From Verrucomicrobiota bacterium (GTDB lineage Bacteria; Verrucomicrobiota; Verrucomicrobiia; Limisphaerales; JAHEOI01): a DNA stretch of 16,676 nucleotides. Below are positions 8,431 to 15,316 of the stretch, piece after piece. The notes beneath the pieces were generated by a model, which saw nothing but the letters and a program-made list of their open reading frames with translations, was not told the origin of the DNA and did not search any database. Where the stretch lies: assembly GCA_018610125.1 (NCBI GenBank), contig JAHEOI010000350.1, positions 1 to 16,676 on the forward strand, read 5' to 3'. The stretch's first letter is position 1. Every line of letters begins with the position of its first letter. Both the position numbers and the translations under genes were made by a program.

Positions 8431-10542
8431 GACGGTGAACATAGTGCTGCCTGCTTGGATCGCGTCATCGATGGGAATGGCTTTGCTAAAGTGCCAGCCT
8501 TGAGCAAAATTCGTTCCCAATTGAGTCACGAGCTTGAGGGCTTCCTTGGTTTCGACGCCTTCGGCGATGGTCTTCTTTTCCAGGGTCTGGGCGATCTCGT
8601 TGACCGACCGCAATAGCGAGCGCTTAACCGGATCGGATTCCAGCCCGTGCACCAGGCCCATGTCGATTTTGAGAAAGTCCAGCGGTAACGAGCGCAAATG
8701 ATTCAACGTTGAAAAGCCGGTTCCAAAGTCGTCGAGAGCAAATCTGCAGCCTATTGCCTTCAACCGAAGAATTGCCGAGCGTGCGAGGTCGATGTTTTCG
8801 ATCATTGCCGATTCCGTTAGCTCAAAGACGAGACGGTGGGCTTTGAGCTGATACTGATGAAGCTCGGCCTCAAGCAGCTTGGGTAGGCGCGACTTCGTTA
8901 ACGAGCGACTGGAGAGATTGACCGCGAGTGTCAGGGAACGATTGCGATGGCGGGCCAGGCACTCGATGGCCTTTTTGGCCACATGCTCATCGATGACTCG
9001 AATTTTCCCGAAGCGCTCGGCGGAGGGGATGATAGAGCCCGGGGTAATGATTTCTCCGCTCTTTTCCCGAGCACGCAGGAGGACCTCGTAAAACGGGCCG
9101 CTTGTTCCCTTAAGGGGGATGATCGGCTGAGCCCATAGCTCAAAGCGATCTTCTTCCAGGGCGGTGTCGATCCTTACCGACCAGCTTGCTTCATGCTTAA
9201 ACCGCTGAATATCCGGGTTGGTCTCATCATAGGTGACATAGGCCTCCTCACCCTTGGTTTTGGCCACATAGGAGGCGATGTCGGCACGTAAGAGCGCTTC
9301 CTGAGCCGTTTCAGACCCGGTCAATGCCGCCAATCCGATACTCGCCGTCAAGGTGATGAATTCGCCCGCTTCGAACCGCTTATATGCCTTTAAAGCATTA
9401 TGGATGCGCTCGGCAGCTCGGATGGCCCCGTCGATTGCCGTTCCGTCAAGCAGCACGACAAATTCATCGCCGCCCAAGCGCGCCAATTGATCATTTTCTC
9501 TTGTCTGGTCTGAAAGGATTTGCGCGAAGTCGATTAAGAGATTATCGCCTGCCTGATGCCCGAAGGTGTCATTAACCAGCTTGAAATCGTTCAGGTCGAG
9601 GTGAAGCAAGCTGTACACGTGTCCGCGCCGGGTCCCTGAGATGGCATGATGTAAGGCTTCCTCGAAGAAACGTCGGTTGAAAAGCTGGGTTAACGGATCT
9701 CGGACCGCTTGGGCGAGCAGGTCGGCTTCCAGGCGTTTTTGGCGCGATATATCGGCATAGACGAGAACGATCCCTTGAACCTGGTGCTGGTTGTCTCGGA
9801 TCGGATCGGCCCGGCATTGCATCCAGTGCGTCGTTCCATTCGGTAAGCAGAGCTCGACTTCATGTTGCCAATAATCCCCGGTGAGACAAATCTTCCACAT
9901 CCATTCCCAATCTTCGGGGCTGGAAAACATTGTGCGATGCTGCTCGGCGGTAAGCGTTTCCGACTCGGGGACATTGAAAAAACGGTGAAAGGCTTGATTT
10001 TGGTAAAGTGAGCTACCATCCCGGTTCAAAATAAAAAGGGGATCCCCTGTGCTTTCTGAACCTTGCCAGAGCTTTAAAAGGCTTTCCTGTGAAGGTGCCT
10101 GCCGGGAGGGAGTGCCATTCGACGCGGTGGTGGCTATTTCGCTGTCGGGAAGGAGGGCCAGGATGCGCTTCCGTAATTCTTCCAAATCGAACGGCTTGTT
10201 AATAAAGTCGGTGGCTCCGGCCTCGAAGCCTTCACGTTTGACTCGAGTGGTCTCCTTGCCGGTCATGAGCACGACCGGAATGCGGTAAAACTGGGGGTCG
10301 TGCTTTAGCTGCCGACACAGCTCGAGTCCGCTGGTTCCGGGCAAATCGACGTCGACAAGCGCAAGTGCCACGTCCCCTTCCCGAATCCGAGCCCATCCCC
10401 CTTCGGCCTCTTGCTCGGTCACGATCTCGCACGAGGGGAGGTCAAGCCCCTCCACAAGCAGCTCCAGCAAGCTGGTCTCGTCGTCGATGATCAGAATCTT
10501 ATGTGCTTCCATCAGTGAAAAAAAGTGCTTGCTATCGGCCAT
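8428..10542 (-). CDS. Response regulator with PAS, GGDEF and EAL domains (c-di-GMP turnover)
   Basis: About 704 residues. An N-terminal receiver domain (15-130: KILIIDDE, phospho-acceptor Asp64 in DVDLPGTSG, Thr of LMTGK, Lys of NKPF) is followed by a PAS/PAC domain (about 165-285: LFILNRDG, VYADISRQKR). A diguanylate cyclase domain (about 285-445) has intact RLGGDEF and an inhibitory RxxD site (REND) five residues before it. An EAL phosphodiesterase domain (about 460-700) has EVLLR in place of EALLR but keeps Asn (AVNLS), Glu (FELTE), DDFGTG, LKID, AEGVE and the Gln of AQGWHF. Both activities may therefore be functional, with net direction set by phosphorylation or PAS signals. No histidine kinase is nearby. 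Start: ATG 10542 (GGGGG 9 nt upstream) or 10512, which gives a typical short receiver N-terminus. Longer frames to 10941 overlap the divergent gene and lack homology. Cytosolic; no membrane segments. Confidence 0.94.
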   Translation of the reverse strand: MADSKHFFSLMEAHKILIIDDETSLLELLVEGLDLPSCEIVTEQEAEGGWARIREGDVALALVDVDLPGTSGLELCRQLKHDPQFYRIPVVLMTGKETTRVKREGFEAGATDFINKPFDLEELRKRILALLPDSEIATTASNGTPSRQAPSQESLLKLWQGSESTGDPLFILNRDGSSLYQNQAFHRFFNVPESETLTAEQHRTMFSSPEDWEWMWKICLTGDYWQHEVELCLPNGTTHWMQCRADPIRDNQHQVQGIVLVYADISRQKRLEADLLAQAVRDPLTQLFNRRFFEEALHHAISGTRRGHVYSLLHLDLNDFKLVNDTFGHQAGDNLLIDFAQILSDQTRENDQLARLGGDEFVVLLDGTAIDGAIRAAERIHNALKAYKRFEAGEFITLTASIGLAALTGSETAQEALLRADIASYVAKTKGEEAYVTYDETNPDIQRFKHEASWSVRIDTALEEDRFELWAQPIIPLKGTSGPFYEVLLRAREKSGEIITPGSIIPSAERFGKIRVIDEHVAKKAIECLARHRNRSLTLAVNLSSRSLTKSRLPKLLEAELHQYQLKAHRLVFELTESAMIENIDLARSAILRLKAIGCRFALDDFGTGFSTLNHLRSLPLDFLKIDMGLVHGLESDPVKRSLLRSVNEIAQTLEKKTIAEGVETKEALKLVTQLGTNFAQGWHFSKAIPIDDAIQAGSTMFTV

Positions 10543-10651
10543 TGACCATTGCCCCCGCCAACTTAAGGCTATCTGATTCACGGCTCGCAAGCCAAGATTT
10601 ATCGAAGTCGAGTTATCGAGTTTGAAACTGACAGCGAAGGGTGACGGAGAT

Positions 10652-12763
10652 ATGCTGGCGACCATGGATGATCCGTTGCTGCGGCGTGCACACGAAATCA
10701 GGCTGTGCTCTACCGGAATACGGGAGCTGGAGACCGTTTTCCCCGAGGAGGATTCCGTCTTGGAGGCATCTCTGGAAAAGGCTTTGGCAGCGAGAGATGA
10801 AATCGCCTTCACACGGATCCTGCTTGCTGCTTCGGACGCAAGCAGATCGGTCGACGCCCGTTTGTTGGCGAAGGGGATAGTGCTCCTGGCCGATGCGGAT
10901 ATCTTGATTGCGGTGGCCGTCCATATGAAGGGCGATCTCACCGATGGCGTGTTGAAGGCTGTCGAGGCCCGGTGGCTTCCAAGGAATCTTGAGGCAACCG
11001 CCTTGTACCTGGGGGTTTGGTGGTGCCGCGAGCGGGAAGTGCCATTTCCCGGCGCTTTGATTTCTCAATTGCGAATGAGCGCGAGGCGTTTTCAAAACGA
11101 CGTGTTGGCATGGGAGACGCTGGTCGCGGCTGCGGAAATCCTGCAGGATGAAAACCTCAATTCGATAATGGGGCTGCCAGCGGGGGGTACAAGCCCAAGG
11201 ACGATCAGTCGGTTTTTGAATGAGCACGTGGCGAAGCTCCAAGCGAGTCCCCTGTTTATTCTTCCCGAATCGACGCCTGCTATCATCGCCTCCGGCTATA
11301 CCGTTCGTCGGGCCGCTCCGAGGGTCGGTCGCAATGAGCCTTGCCCATGCGGTAGCGGGAAAAAATACAAGAAGTGCTGCATCGCCAAGGATGAGGAACG
11401 GCTTCAGCACTCCTCGCCTGTCAGCGGACTGACCCTTGAGGAGTATCGTCAAAACCGGGAGCGCTATCTCACCAGGGAGCGTTTGACCGAGATGCATCCG
11501 TACGAATTGGCCAGGTTGGATCCGACGAAGGTCTCATCCGATCTGCTGCCGAGCCTGGTAAACCAACTGAATATGATCGGCGAGCATGAGGCGGTGCTGA
11601 GTCTGTTCCAGCGGCTTGATTTCCACCCCGAGCTGGTCGGTCACTGGGGCGATTCGGTCATGTGGGCCGGCCAAGCCAAGAAGAAGGGCTTGGTGCGGGA
11701 TTTGTTGGCATTGGAGCAATACAGGGAAAGCCACGATGACCGCTTGCCATTGGAGGTCCGGTTGCTTCTGCTCGAGGACGACGCCCCTCGGGAATTCCTC
11801 GATCTGATTGAGCGGACGGCACGTGGGGTCCTGACTCAAGACGGCCCGGATGCGGACCTTTCAGAGCTGGCCTTTGCCCTATTGGAAGGGCCCTATCCGG
11901 CGCTTGGGATTCTTGTTGCTCGGAGCGCAATCCCGGTCTGCGATGAGCTCGAAGGGATGACATTGCTCGACCATCTGCTTAAAGCAAGAGATAAGCTTAA
12001 CCTGAGTCCGACCGATCCCTTTGAGCGTATCTCGGATCGGCTGTTTGGGCCGGCTACCGAACAGGCGGAGAGCGAGTCGCGGGAACTGAAGGAGGCGCGT
12101 GACCGGCTGCAATCCAAGAACAAAGAAGTCGAGGCGCTCAATGGCAAACTTCGACGATTGGAGGAGGACCTGCGGGAAACTCAGCGCCAGCAGCCTGCTC
12201 AGCCGGTTCAGAGGTCGAATCAACAAAAGGAGGAAAGCGAAGGGTCCCCGCAACCTTCCGATAATGAAGAAAAACTACGGGAGCTGGGTCAGCGTGTGGA
12301 ATATTTGAAGACGCTGCTCAAGGAACGACAGGTCGAGAAAAGGGAGCTTCGACAAGACCTTAGGCAGGCGCTGGGAAAAGTCGAGGAGCTTCAAAGGTCA
12401 GGCCAGGGCGGATCCTCTCAAAAGGATGAAGGCTCGAGTCAAGATGCCGAAGAACGGCTTCTTGGTGATGAAGTTCCCGCGAATCAGCCGATTCGTTTTC
12501 CTCAATTTGACGACACGTTTAAAAAAGCGTTGGACTCGGTCCCCAAGTCGGTCGCAACCTCCGCGATGGCGTTGGTCGGGGAGATGGCAGCCGGCTTTTC
12601 CGATGCCTTCAGAGAGGCCAAGCAGCTTAAGACGCGGAAAGCGTTTTTTCGTCAGCGTGTCGGCTCGAACTATCGGCTACTCTTTCGCTTTGATTCGGAA
12701 GCCTTGATCGTTATGAATCTGATTCATCGGAAAGACTTGGAGCGGACCATCAAGTCTCTGTGA
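10652..12763 (+). CDS. SEC-C motif / coiled-coil protein with RelE/ParE-like C-terminus
   Basis: A 703-residue cytosolic protein that I do not recognise as a whole. Residues 1-220 are helical with no known motif. Residues about 226-243 carry a SEC-C zinc motif (NEPCPCGSGKKYKKCC), the SecA C-terminal type module known to bind SecB or ribosomes. Residues 255-470 are predominantly helical, perhaps repeat-like. Residues about 471-583 form a long charged coiled coil (ELKEARDRL, KLRRLEEDL, ELRQDLRQAL), interrupted by a Q/P/S-rich linker. The last 80 residues (VGSNYRLLFRFD, LIHRKDLERTI) resemble the RelE/ParE/HigB toxin fold. ATG 10652 is chosen: AAGGGTGACGGAG lies upstream, whereas the frame's earlier start is TTG at 10622. 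It is divergent from the GGDEF-EAL gene across about 109 bp. A role in ribosome-linked or RNA-directed control is inference only; the C-terminal fold call is from pattern and moderately sure. Confidence 0.9.
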   Translation: MLATMDDPLLRRAHEIRLCSTGIRELETVFPEEDSVLEASLEKALAARDEIAFTRILLAASDASRSVDARLLAKGIVLLADADILIAVAVHMKGDLTDGVLKAVEARWLPRNLEATALYLGVWWCREREVPFPGALISQLRMSARRFQNDVLAWETLVAAAEILQDENLNSIMGLPAGGTSPRTISRFLNEHVAKLQASPLFILPESTPAIIASGYTVRRAAPRVGRNEPCPCGSGKKYKKCCIAKDEERLQHSSPVSGLTLEEYRQNRERYLTRERLTEMHPYELARLDPTKVSSDLLPSLVNQLNMIGEHEAVLSLFQRLDFHPELVGHWGDSVMWAGQAKKKGLVRDLLALEQYRESHDDRLPLEVRLLLLEDDAPREFLDLIERTARGVLTQDGPDADLSELAFALLEGPYPALGILVARSAIPVCDELEGMTLLDHLLKARDKLNLSPTDPFERISDRLFGPATEQAESESRELKEARDRLQSKNKEVEALNGKLRRLEEDLRETQRQQPAQPVQRSNQQKEESEGSPQPSDNEEKLRELGQRVEYLKTLLKERQVEKRELRQDLRQALGKVEELQRSGQGGSSQKDEGSSQDAEERLLGDEVPANQPIRFPQFDDTFKKALDSVPKSVATSAMALVGEMAAGFSDAFREAKQLKTRKAFFRQRVGSNYRLLFRFDSEALIVMNLIHRKDLERTIKSL

Positions 12764-12869
12764 GAGTGAGAGGGGGAAGTGAGAGTGAGAGGGAAAGAGG
12801 AAGGGGAAGGGGAGTGAAAGTGAGAGGGAGAGGGAGAGGGACAGGGAGAGGGAGGAAAGGGAAGGGGGG
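12762..12869 (+). repeat. 108-nt polypurine tract with G-quadruplex motif
   Basis: From the stop codon of the SEC-C gene onward, 102 of 108 bases are A or G; pyrimidines occur only at 12767, 12780, 12786, 12815, 12821 and 12842. GAGTGA/GAGAGG hexamers recur. At 12826-12852 five GGG tracts are separated by exactly 3 nt each, a canonical quadruplex pattern in the sense RNA. No coding potential is seen. Bases 12870-12937 hold nothing that I recognise. Confidence 0.85.
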
Positions 12870-12937
12870 TCTCTTCAATCAGGCGCACGGTAAATTTTGC
12901 TTGTTGAAGGCGCTTCCAGCCGGCTATTTTCCGATTT

Positions 12938-13221
12938 ATGATCATGGCGCCCGTGAGAAGTCGAGGGGCTTGGTTTGAAAAGACTCGAAAGACCCTGGTT
13001 GCGATGGTCTTCGCTATGACGATTTCTGTAGTGAGCGTTTCGCCGGTGCAGGCCGGGACTGTGATTCATCCTTTTGTCTTCTGGGACCAGAAAGAGCCGG
13101 CAGCCATCAAAGAGCGCATTGAGATTGCCAATTCTTCCTCAATGAACGGCTGACGCCTGCCGAAATTCGAAAGGGTCGCTTGGCGTACCGGGGTGAGGTT
13201 AGGGGTAATGGCATTCGGTAA
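12938..13221 (+). pseudogene. Small exported protein gene broken by a frameshift
   Basis: The frame from ATG 12938 encodes a signal-peptide-like N-terminus (KTLVAMVFAMTISVVSV, ending VQA|G), then HPFVFWDQKEPAAIKERIEI, and stops early at 13151-13153. A different frame over the same spot continues with protein-like sequence (FFLNERLTPAEIRKGRLAY) to TAA at 13219-13221. One extra base near 13131-13137 would join them into a 94-residue secreted protein. Either the gene carries a one-base deletion or the sequence has an error. The repeat cassette begins 22 bp after the second stop. No clear ribosome site precedes the ATG. I do not recognise the family. Existence of a coding remnant is fairly sure, its function unknown. 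Confidence 0.6.
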
Positions 13222-13243
13222 TTCGGGAGAAATGGTTTTGAAA

Positions 13244-13541
13244 CGCCCTTACAGGGCTTGATGGGGGGCGTGGCCCGGATACCTAGGGTGGAACCCTAGG
13301 CTACATTGAGTTGCCCCGTTGGGGCATAATTCGGAAGCGCCGAAGATGCGGGTCAGGGTAGCCCAGGGTTCCACCTTCGGCATTAAGTTGCCCCGTTGGG
13401 GCATAATTCGGAAGCGCCGAAGGTGCGGGTCAAGATAGCCCAGGGTTCCACCCTGGGCATTAAGTTGCCCCGTTGGGGCATAGTTCGGAAGCGCCGAAGG
13501 TGCGGGTCAAGATAGCCCAGGGTTCCACCCTGGGTAAAAGG
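13244..13541. repeat. Left cassette: lead segment plus three 77-bp tandem hairpin units
   Basis: It begins with the hairpin GCCCT/AGGGC (13244-13260), then CCTAGGGT/ACCCTAGG (13282-13300). Three units of exactly 77 bp follow at 13311, 13388 and 13465. Each unit has GCCCC GTT GGGGC, then TTCGG AAGCG CCGAA, then GCCCAGGG TTCCA CCCTGGGC (degenerate in unit 1, one base shorter in unit 3). The third unit ends TAAAAGG in place of CATTAAG, and has CATAGTTCGG where units 1 and 2 have CATAATTCGG. Confidence 0.92.
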
Positions 13542-13554
13542 CCGAAAAACAATC

Positions 13555-13571
13555 CAAGCCCTGAAAGGGCG
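13555..13571. repeat. Inverted 17-mer at the 5' side of the transposase gene
   Basis: CAAGCCCTGAAAGGGCG is the reverse complement, with one mismatch, of the cassette start CGCCCTTACAGGGCTTG (13244-13260, 14036-14052). It is itself a small hairpin (GCCCT/AGGGC). Its AAGGG lies 11 nt before the ATG at 13581 and may serve as the ribosome site, so the hairpin could mask translation of the transposase. Confidence 0.7.
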
Positions 13572-13580
13572 ATTCAAACG

Positions 13581-14033
13581 ATGCCACAATCACTGATCAA
13601 AGTACCAATTCACCTGATCTTCAGCACGAAGAACCGTGTGCGGCACATTACGGAGGATGTGCGCCCATCGTTGCACGGTTACATCGCCACGGTCATCAAT
13701 GATTGTGGGGGCTGCTGCGACCTAATCAACTCGGTTGAGGATCACGTACATGTGCTATTCGATCTCGCTCGGACCATAACGATCGCAGAGGCAGTCGGGA
13801 AAATAAAACAGGCCTCGTCGAAATGGATCAAGACCGAGGGCAAGGGGAGCCGTACATTCTCATGGCAGAGTGGGTACGGTGCATTTGCCGTCAGCGCGTC
13901 CAATTTGGACACCGTCCGGGAGTACATCAAGGGACAGCAAGCGCATCATCGGCACAAATCATTTAAAGAGGAATTTCGAGCGTTTCTTCATCGCCACGGA
14001 GTCGATTACGACGAACGTTTTATCTGGGATTGA
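13581..14033 (+). CDS. REP-associated tyrosine transposase (RAYT, IS200-like Y1/HUH family)
   Basis: A 150-residue single-strand DNA endonuclease/transposase of the IS200 TnpA type. HUH metal site at His55-Val-His57 (EDHVHVL); probable nucleophile Tyr115 in YIKGQQ, with Gln119 completing the site. The family phrases HLIFSTKNR, KIKQASSKWIK, FSWQSGYGAF and YDERF are all present and the length is complete, so the gene appears intact. RAYTs cut and join at REP hairpins, and this one sits between two arrays of such hairpins, with an inverted 17-mer 9 nt before its start and 2 nt after its stop. The ATG at 13581 is preferred: the longer frame from 13473 would run through the repeat array. Translation may be limited by the hairpin covering the AAGGG upstream. 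Confidence 0.93.
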   Translation: MPQSLIKVPIHLIFSTKNRVRHITEDVRPSLHGYIATVINDCGGCCDLINSVEDHVHVLFDLARTITIAEAVGKIKQASSKWIKTEGKGSRTFSWQSGYGAFAVSASNLDTVREYIKGQQAHHRHKSFKEEFRAFLHRHGVDYDERFIWD

Positions 14034-14035
14034 CT

Positions 14036-14333
14036 CGCCCTTACAGGGCTTGATGGGGGGCGTGGCCCGGATACCTAGGGTGGAACCCTAGGCTACATTG
14101 ATTGGCCCCGTTGGGGCATAATTCGGAAGCGCCGAAGGTGCGGGTCAAGGTAGCCCAGGGTTCCACCCTCGGCATTAAGTTGCCCCGTTGGGGCATAATT
14201 CGGAAGCGCCGAAGGTGCGGGTCAGGGTAGCCTAGGGTTCCACCCTCGGCATTAAGTTGCCCCGTTGGGGCATAGTTCGGAAGTGCCGAAGGTGCGGGTC
14301 AAGGTAGCCCAAAGTTCCACCCTGGGTAAAAGG
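14036..14333. repeat. Right cassette: lead segment plus three 77-bp tandem hairpin units
   Basis: Ungapped direct duplicate of 13244-13541. It starts 2 bp after the transposase stop codon; units begin at 14103, 14180 and 14257. The third-unit markers (CATAGTTCGG and terminal TAAAAGG) are the same as in the left cassette. The large third hairpin is degenerate in units 2 (CCCTCGGC) and 3 (GCCCAAAG). Confidence 0.92.
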
Positions 14334-14353
14334 CTCCGCTGCCGTCCGCCCCT

Positions 14354-14379
14354 GGACGTCGGGAACCACGTCCCTATCA
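14354..14379. repeat. Dispersed REP-like repeat, family A, copy 3
   Basis: GGACGTCGGGAACC followed by ACGTCCCTATCA; GGACGT pairs with ACGTCC. Best-preserved palindrome of the family in this window. It lies between the right cassette and the end of the secreted CxxC gene, a stretch with no gene. Confidence 0.7.
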
Positions 14380-14401
14380 GGCTGAAGAATACGACAAGAG
14401 C

Positions 14402-14428
14402 GGTCGGCAGGGGACTGCCGACCCTACC
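14402..14428. repeat. Family B palindrome, inverted copy of the one at 5480-5506
   Basis: GGTCGGCAG GGGA CTGCCGACC forms a perfect 9-bp stem, followed by CTACC. The 27 bp match the reverse complement of 5480-5506 at 25 of 27 positions. A further hairpin (AGGGGCC/GGCCCCT) follows at about 14441-14461. No U-run marks either as a terminator. Confidence 0.7.
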
Positions 14429-14514
14429 GCCCTTCCGAATAGGGGCCCACTTCCGGCCCCTCGACCGAGTGGACCCATTGGATCCTTATCCGATCTGTCT
14501 ATTGAGCCAATTGA

Positions 14515-15159
14515 CTACTTTTCCTCGTTTTCCTTTTTAGCGACTTGGATGTGTCCCGCGGCGAATTTGGCCTTGGAGCTGTCCTTTTTCTTGTCGTCCT
14601 GCATGATCAGACCGATTGCCTTTACCGGCTTGACCGAAGTGCAGATCGTATCGTGAAACTCCTTGTTCTGCTTATTGTCGGCCAAAACGTAGGTTATCAG
14701 GTTACCTTCTTTCTTGGCCTGGATGACAGTCTGGCAATCGTCCGCTTCACCGAGCTCACACCGGGCACACATAGCCTTCCCTTCAAGCTTTTGTGCCTTG
14801 GTGACTTTCTTGGGAGTGAGCTCGTAGGTGGTGGCATCCTTCTTTTTCAGTTTCCCGACCGCCGCTGTGAGCTTCGTCGATTTGCAGATATTGCCGTGGT
14901 AGTCCTCGCTGACGTCATTATGGGTCAACAGGTAAGTGATGGTCTTCTTACCTTGCTTGACTTGAATGGCGTTCTGGCAGGAGTCCGTCATGTCCAAGGC
15001 ACAGCTCGCGCACATCCCTTTCCCGGCGATAAGCGGGAGCTGTTTCTCCTTCTTGTCCGCATGGTCTTCTTTGTGGTGCTTAGCCTGTGCCGTCAGCACG
15101 AGCGCCAGGCTCATCACGCAACAGGTGAGGATCCGTGTGCCAATAAACGTATTTTGCAT
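14515..15159 (-). CDS. Secreted protein with two tandem CxxC/Cys/His repeats
   Basis: A 214-residue exported protein. The signal peptide covers about residues 1-26 (LALVLTAQA), followed by a His/Lys-rich stretch (KHHKEDHADKK). Two homologous repeats about 81 residues apart share exactly the same spacing, C-x2-C-x7-C-x26-H-x3-C: Cys50, 53, 61, His88, Cys92, and Cys131, 134, 142, His169, Cys173. Shared phrases include GKxMCAxC, ITYxL and a C-terminal KxxxAxG. The pattern suggests metal binding or disulfides outside the cytoplasm. Similar short secreted CxxC proteins are common in Planctomycetes and Verrucomicrobia, but I cannot name the family with certainty. Start fixed by AGGAG 6 nt upstream. 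The tail is Lys/Glu-rich. It stands alone, divergent from the second PA14 gene. Confidence 0.9.
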   Translation of the reverse strand: MQNTFIGTRILTCCVMSLALVLTAQAKHHKEDHADKKEKQLPLIAGKGMCASCALDMTDSCQNAIQVKQGKKTITYLLTHNDVSEDYHGNICKSTKLTAAVGKLKKKDATTYELTPKKVTKAQKLEGKAMCARCELGEADDCQTVIQAKKEGNLITYVLADNKQNKEFHDTICTSVKPVKAIGLIMQDDKKKDSSKAKFAAGHIQVAKKENEEK

Positions 15160-15165
15160 AGTTTG

Positions 15166-15170
15166 CTCCT
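15166..15170 (-). promoter_or_regulatory. Shine-Dalgarno site of the secreted CxxC gene
   Basis: AGGAG on the minus strand, 6 nt before the ATG at 15159; an ideal spacing that fixes the start. Confidence 0.75.
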
Positions 15171-15241
15171 TTTTTGGGTTTTCTGGACTTCGGAAGCTTA
15201 ATGCGGATGGAGAAAAAAGGCAAGCTTGGTTGTGCTAAGGA

Positions 15242-15268
15242 GCTGGAGGGGCTGGAGGGGCTGGCGGG
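15242..15268 (+). repeat. Three copies of a 9-bp tandem repeat
   Basis: GCTGGAGGG, GCTGGAGGG, GCTGGCGGG in direct tandem within the 453-bp divergent intergenic region 15160-15612. The frame covering it lacks any domain, and I treat it as non-coding. Confidence 0.6.
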
Positions 15269-15316
15269 TCCGGAGGGTCGGTAAAGTCGCCAAGGCATTC
15301 GAGGTAAATTTTTTTA

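Larger units (their letters stand above)
13244..14333 (+). mobile_element. REP/RAYT block: transposase gene between duplicated hairpin cassettes
   Basis: An HUH transposase gene (13581-14033) lies between two directly repeated 298-bp cassettes (13244-13541 and 14036-14333). By my count they differ at about 13 positions with no gaps. The gene is also hugged by an inverted pair of 17-mers (13555-13571 and 14036-14052, one mismatch). This matches the known link between REP-associated tyrosine transposases and their palindromic repeats. Whether the whole block, or only single repeats, moves cannot be told from one copy. Confidence 0.75.

Noticed and set aside
9075..9095. EVL instead of EAL as a sign of a dead phosphodiesterase
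   Set aside because: The glutamate is kept and the other metal and catalytic residues (Asn, Glu, DD, Lys, Glu, Gln) are all readable; EVL is a common active variant.
10613..11497. 294-codon minus-strand frame over the start of the SEC-C gene
   Set aside because: Shadow of the SEC-C coding frame; no motif and no ribosome site.
13244..14333. CRISPR array
   Set aside because: The 77-bp repeats are directly tandem with no unique spacers, and no cas genes are present; the neighbouring gene is an HUH transposase.
14545..15201. 218-codon plus-strand frame opposite the secreted CxxC gene
   Set aside because: The minus-strand frame has a signal peptide, a ribosome site and exact Cys/His repeats; the plus frame has none.
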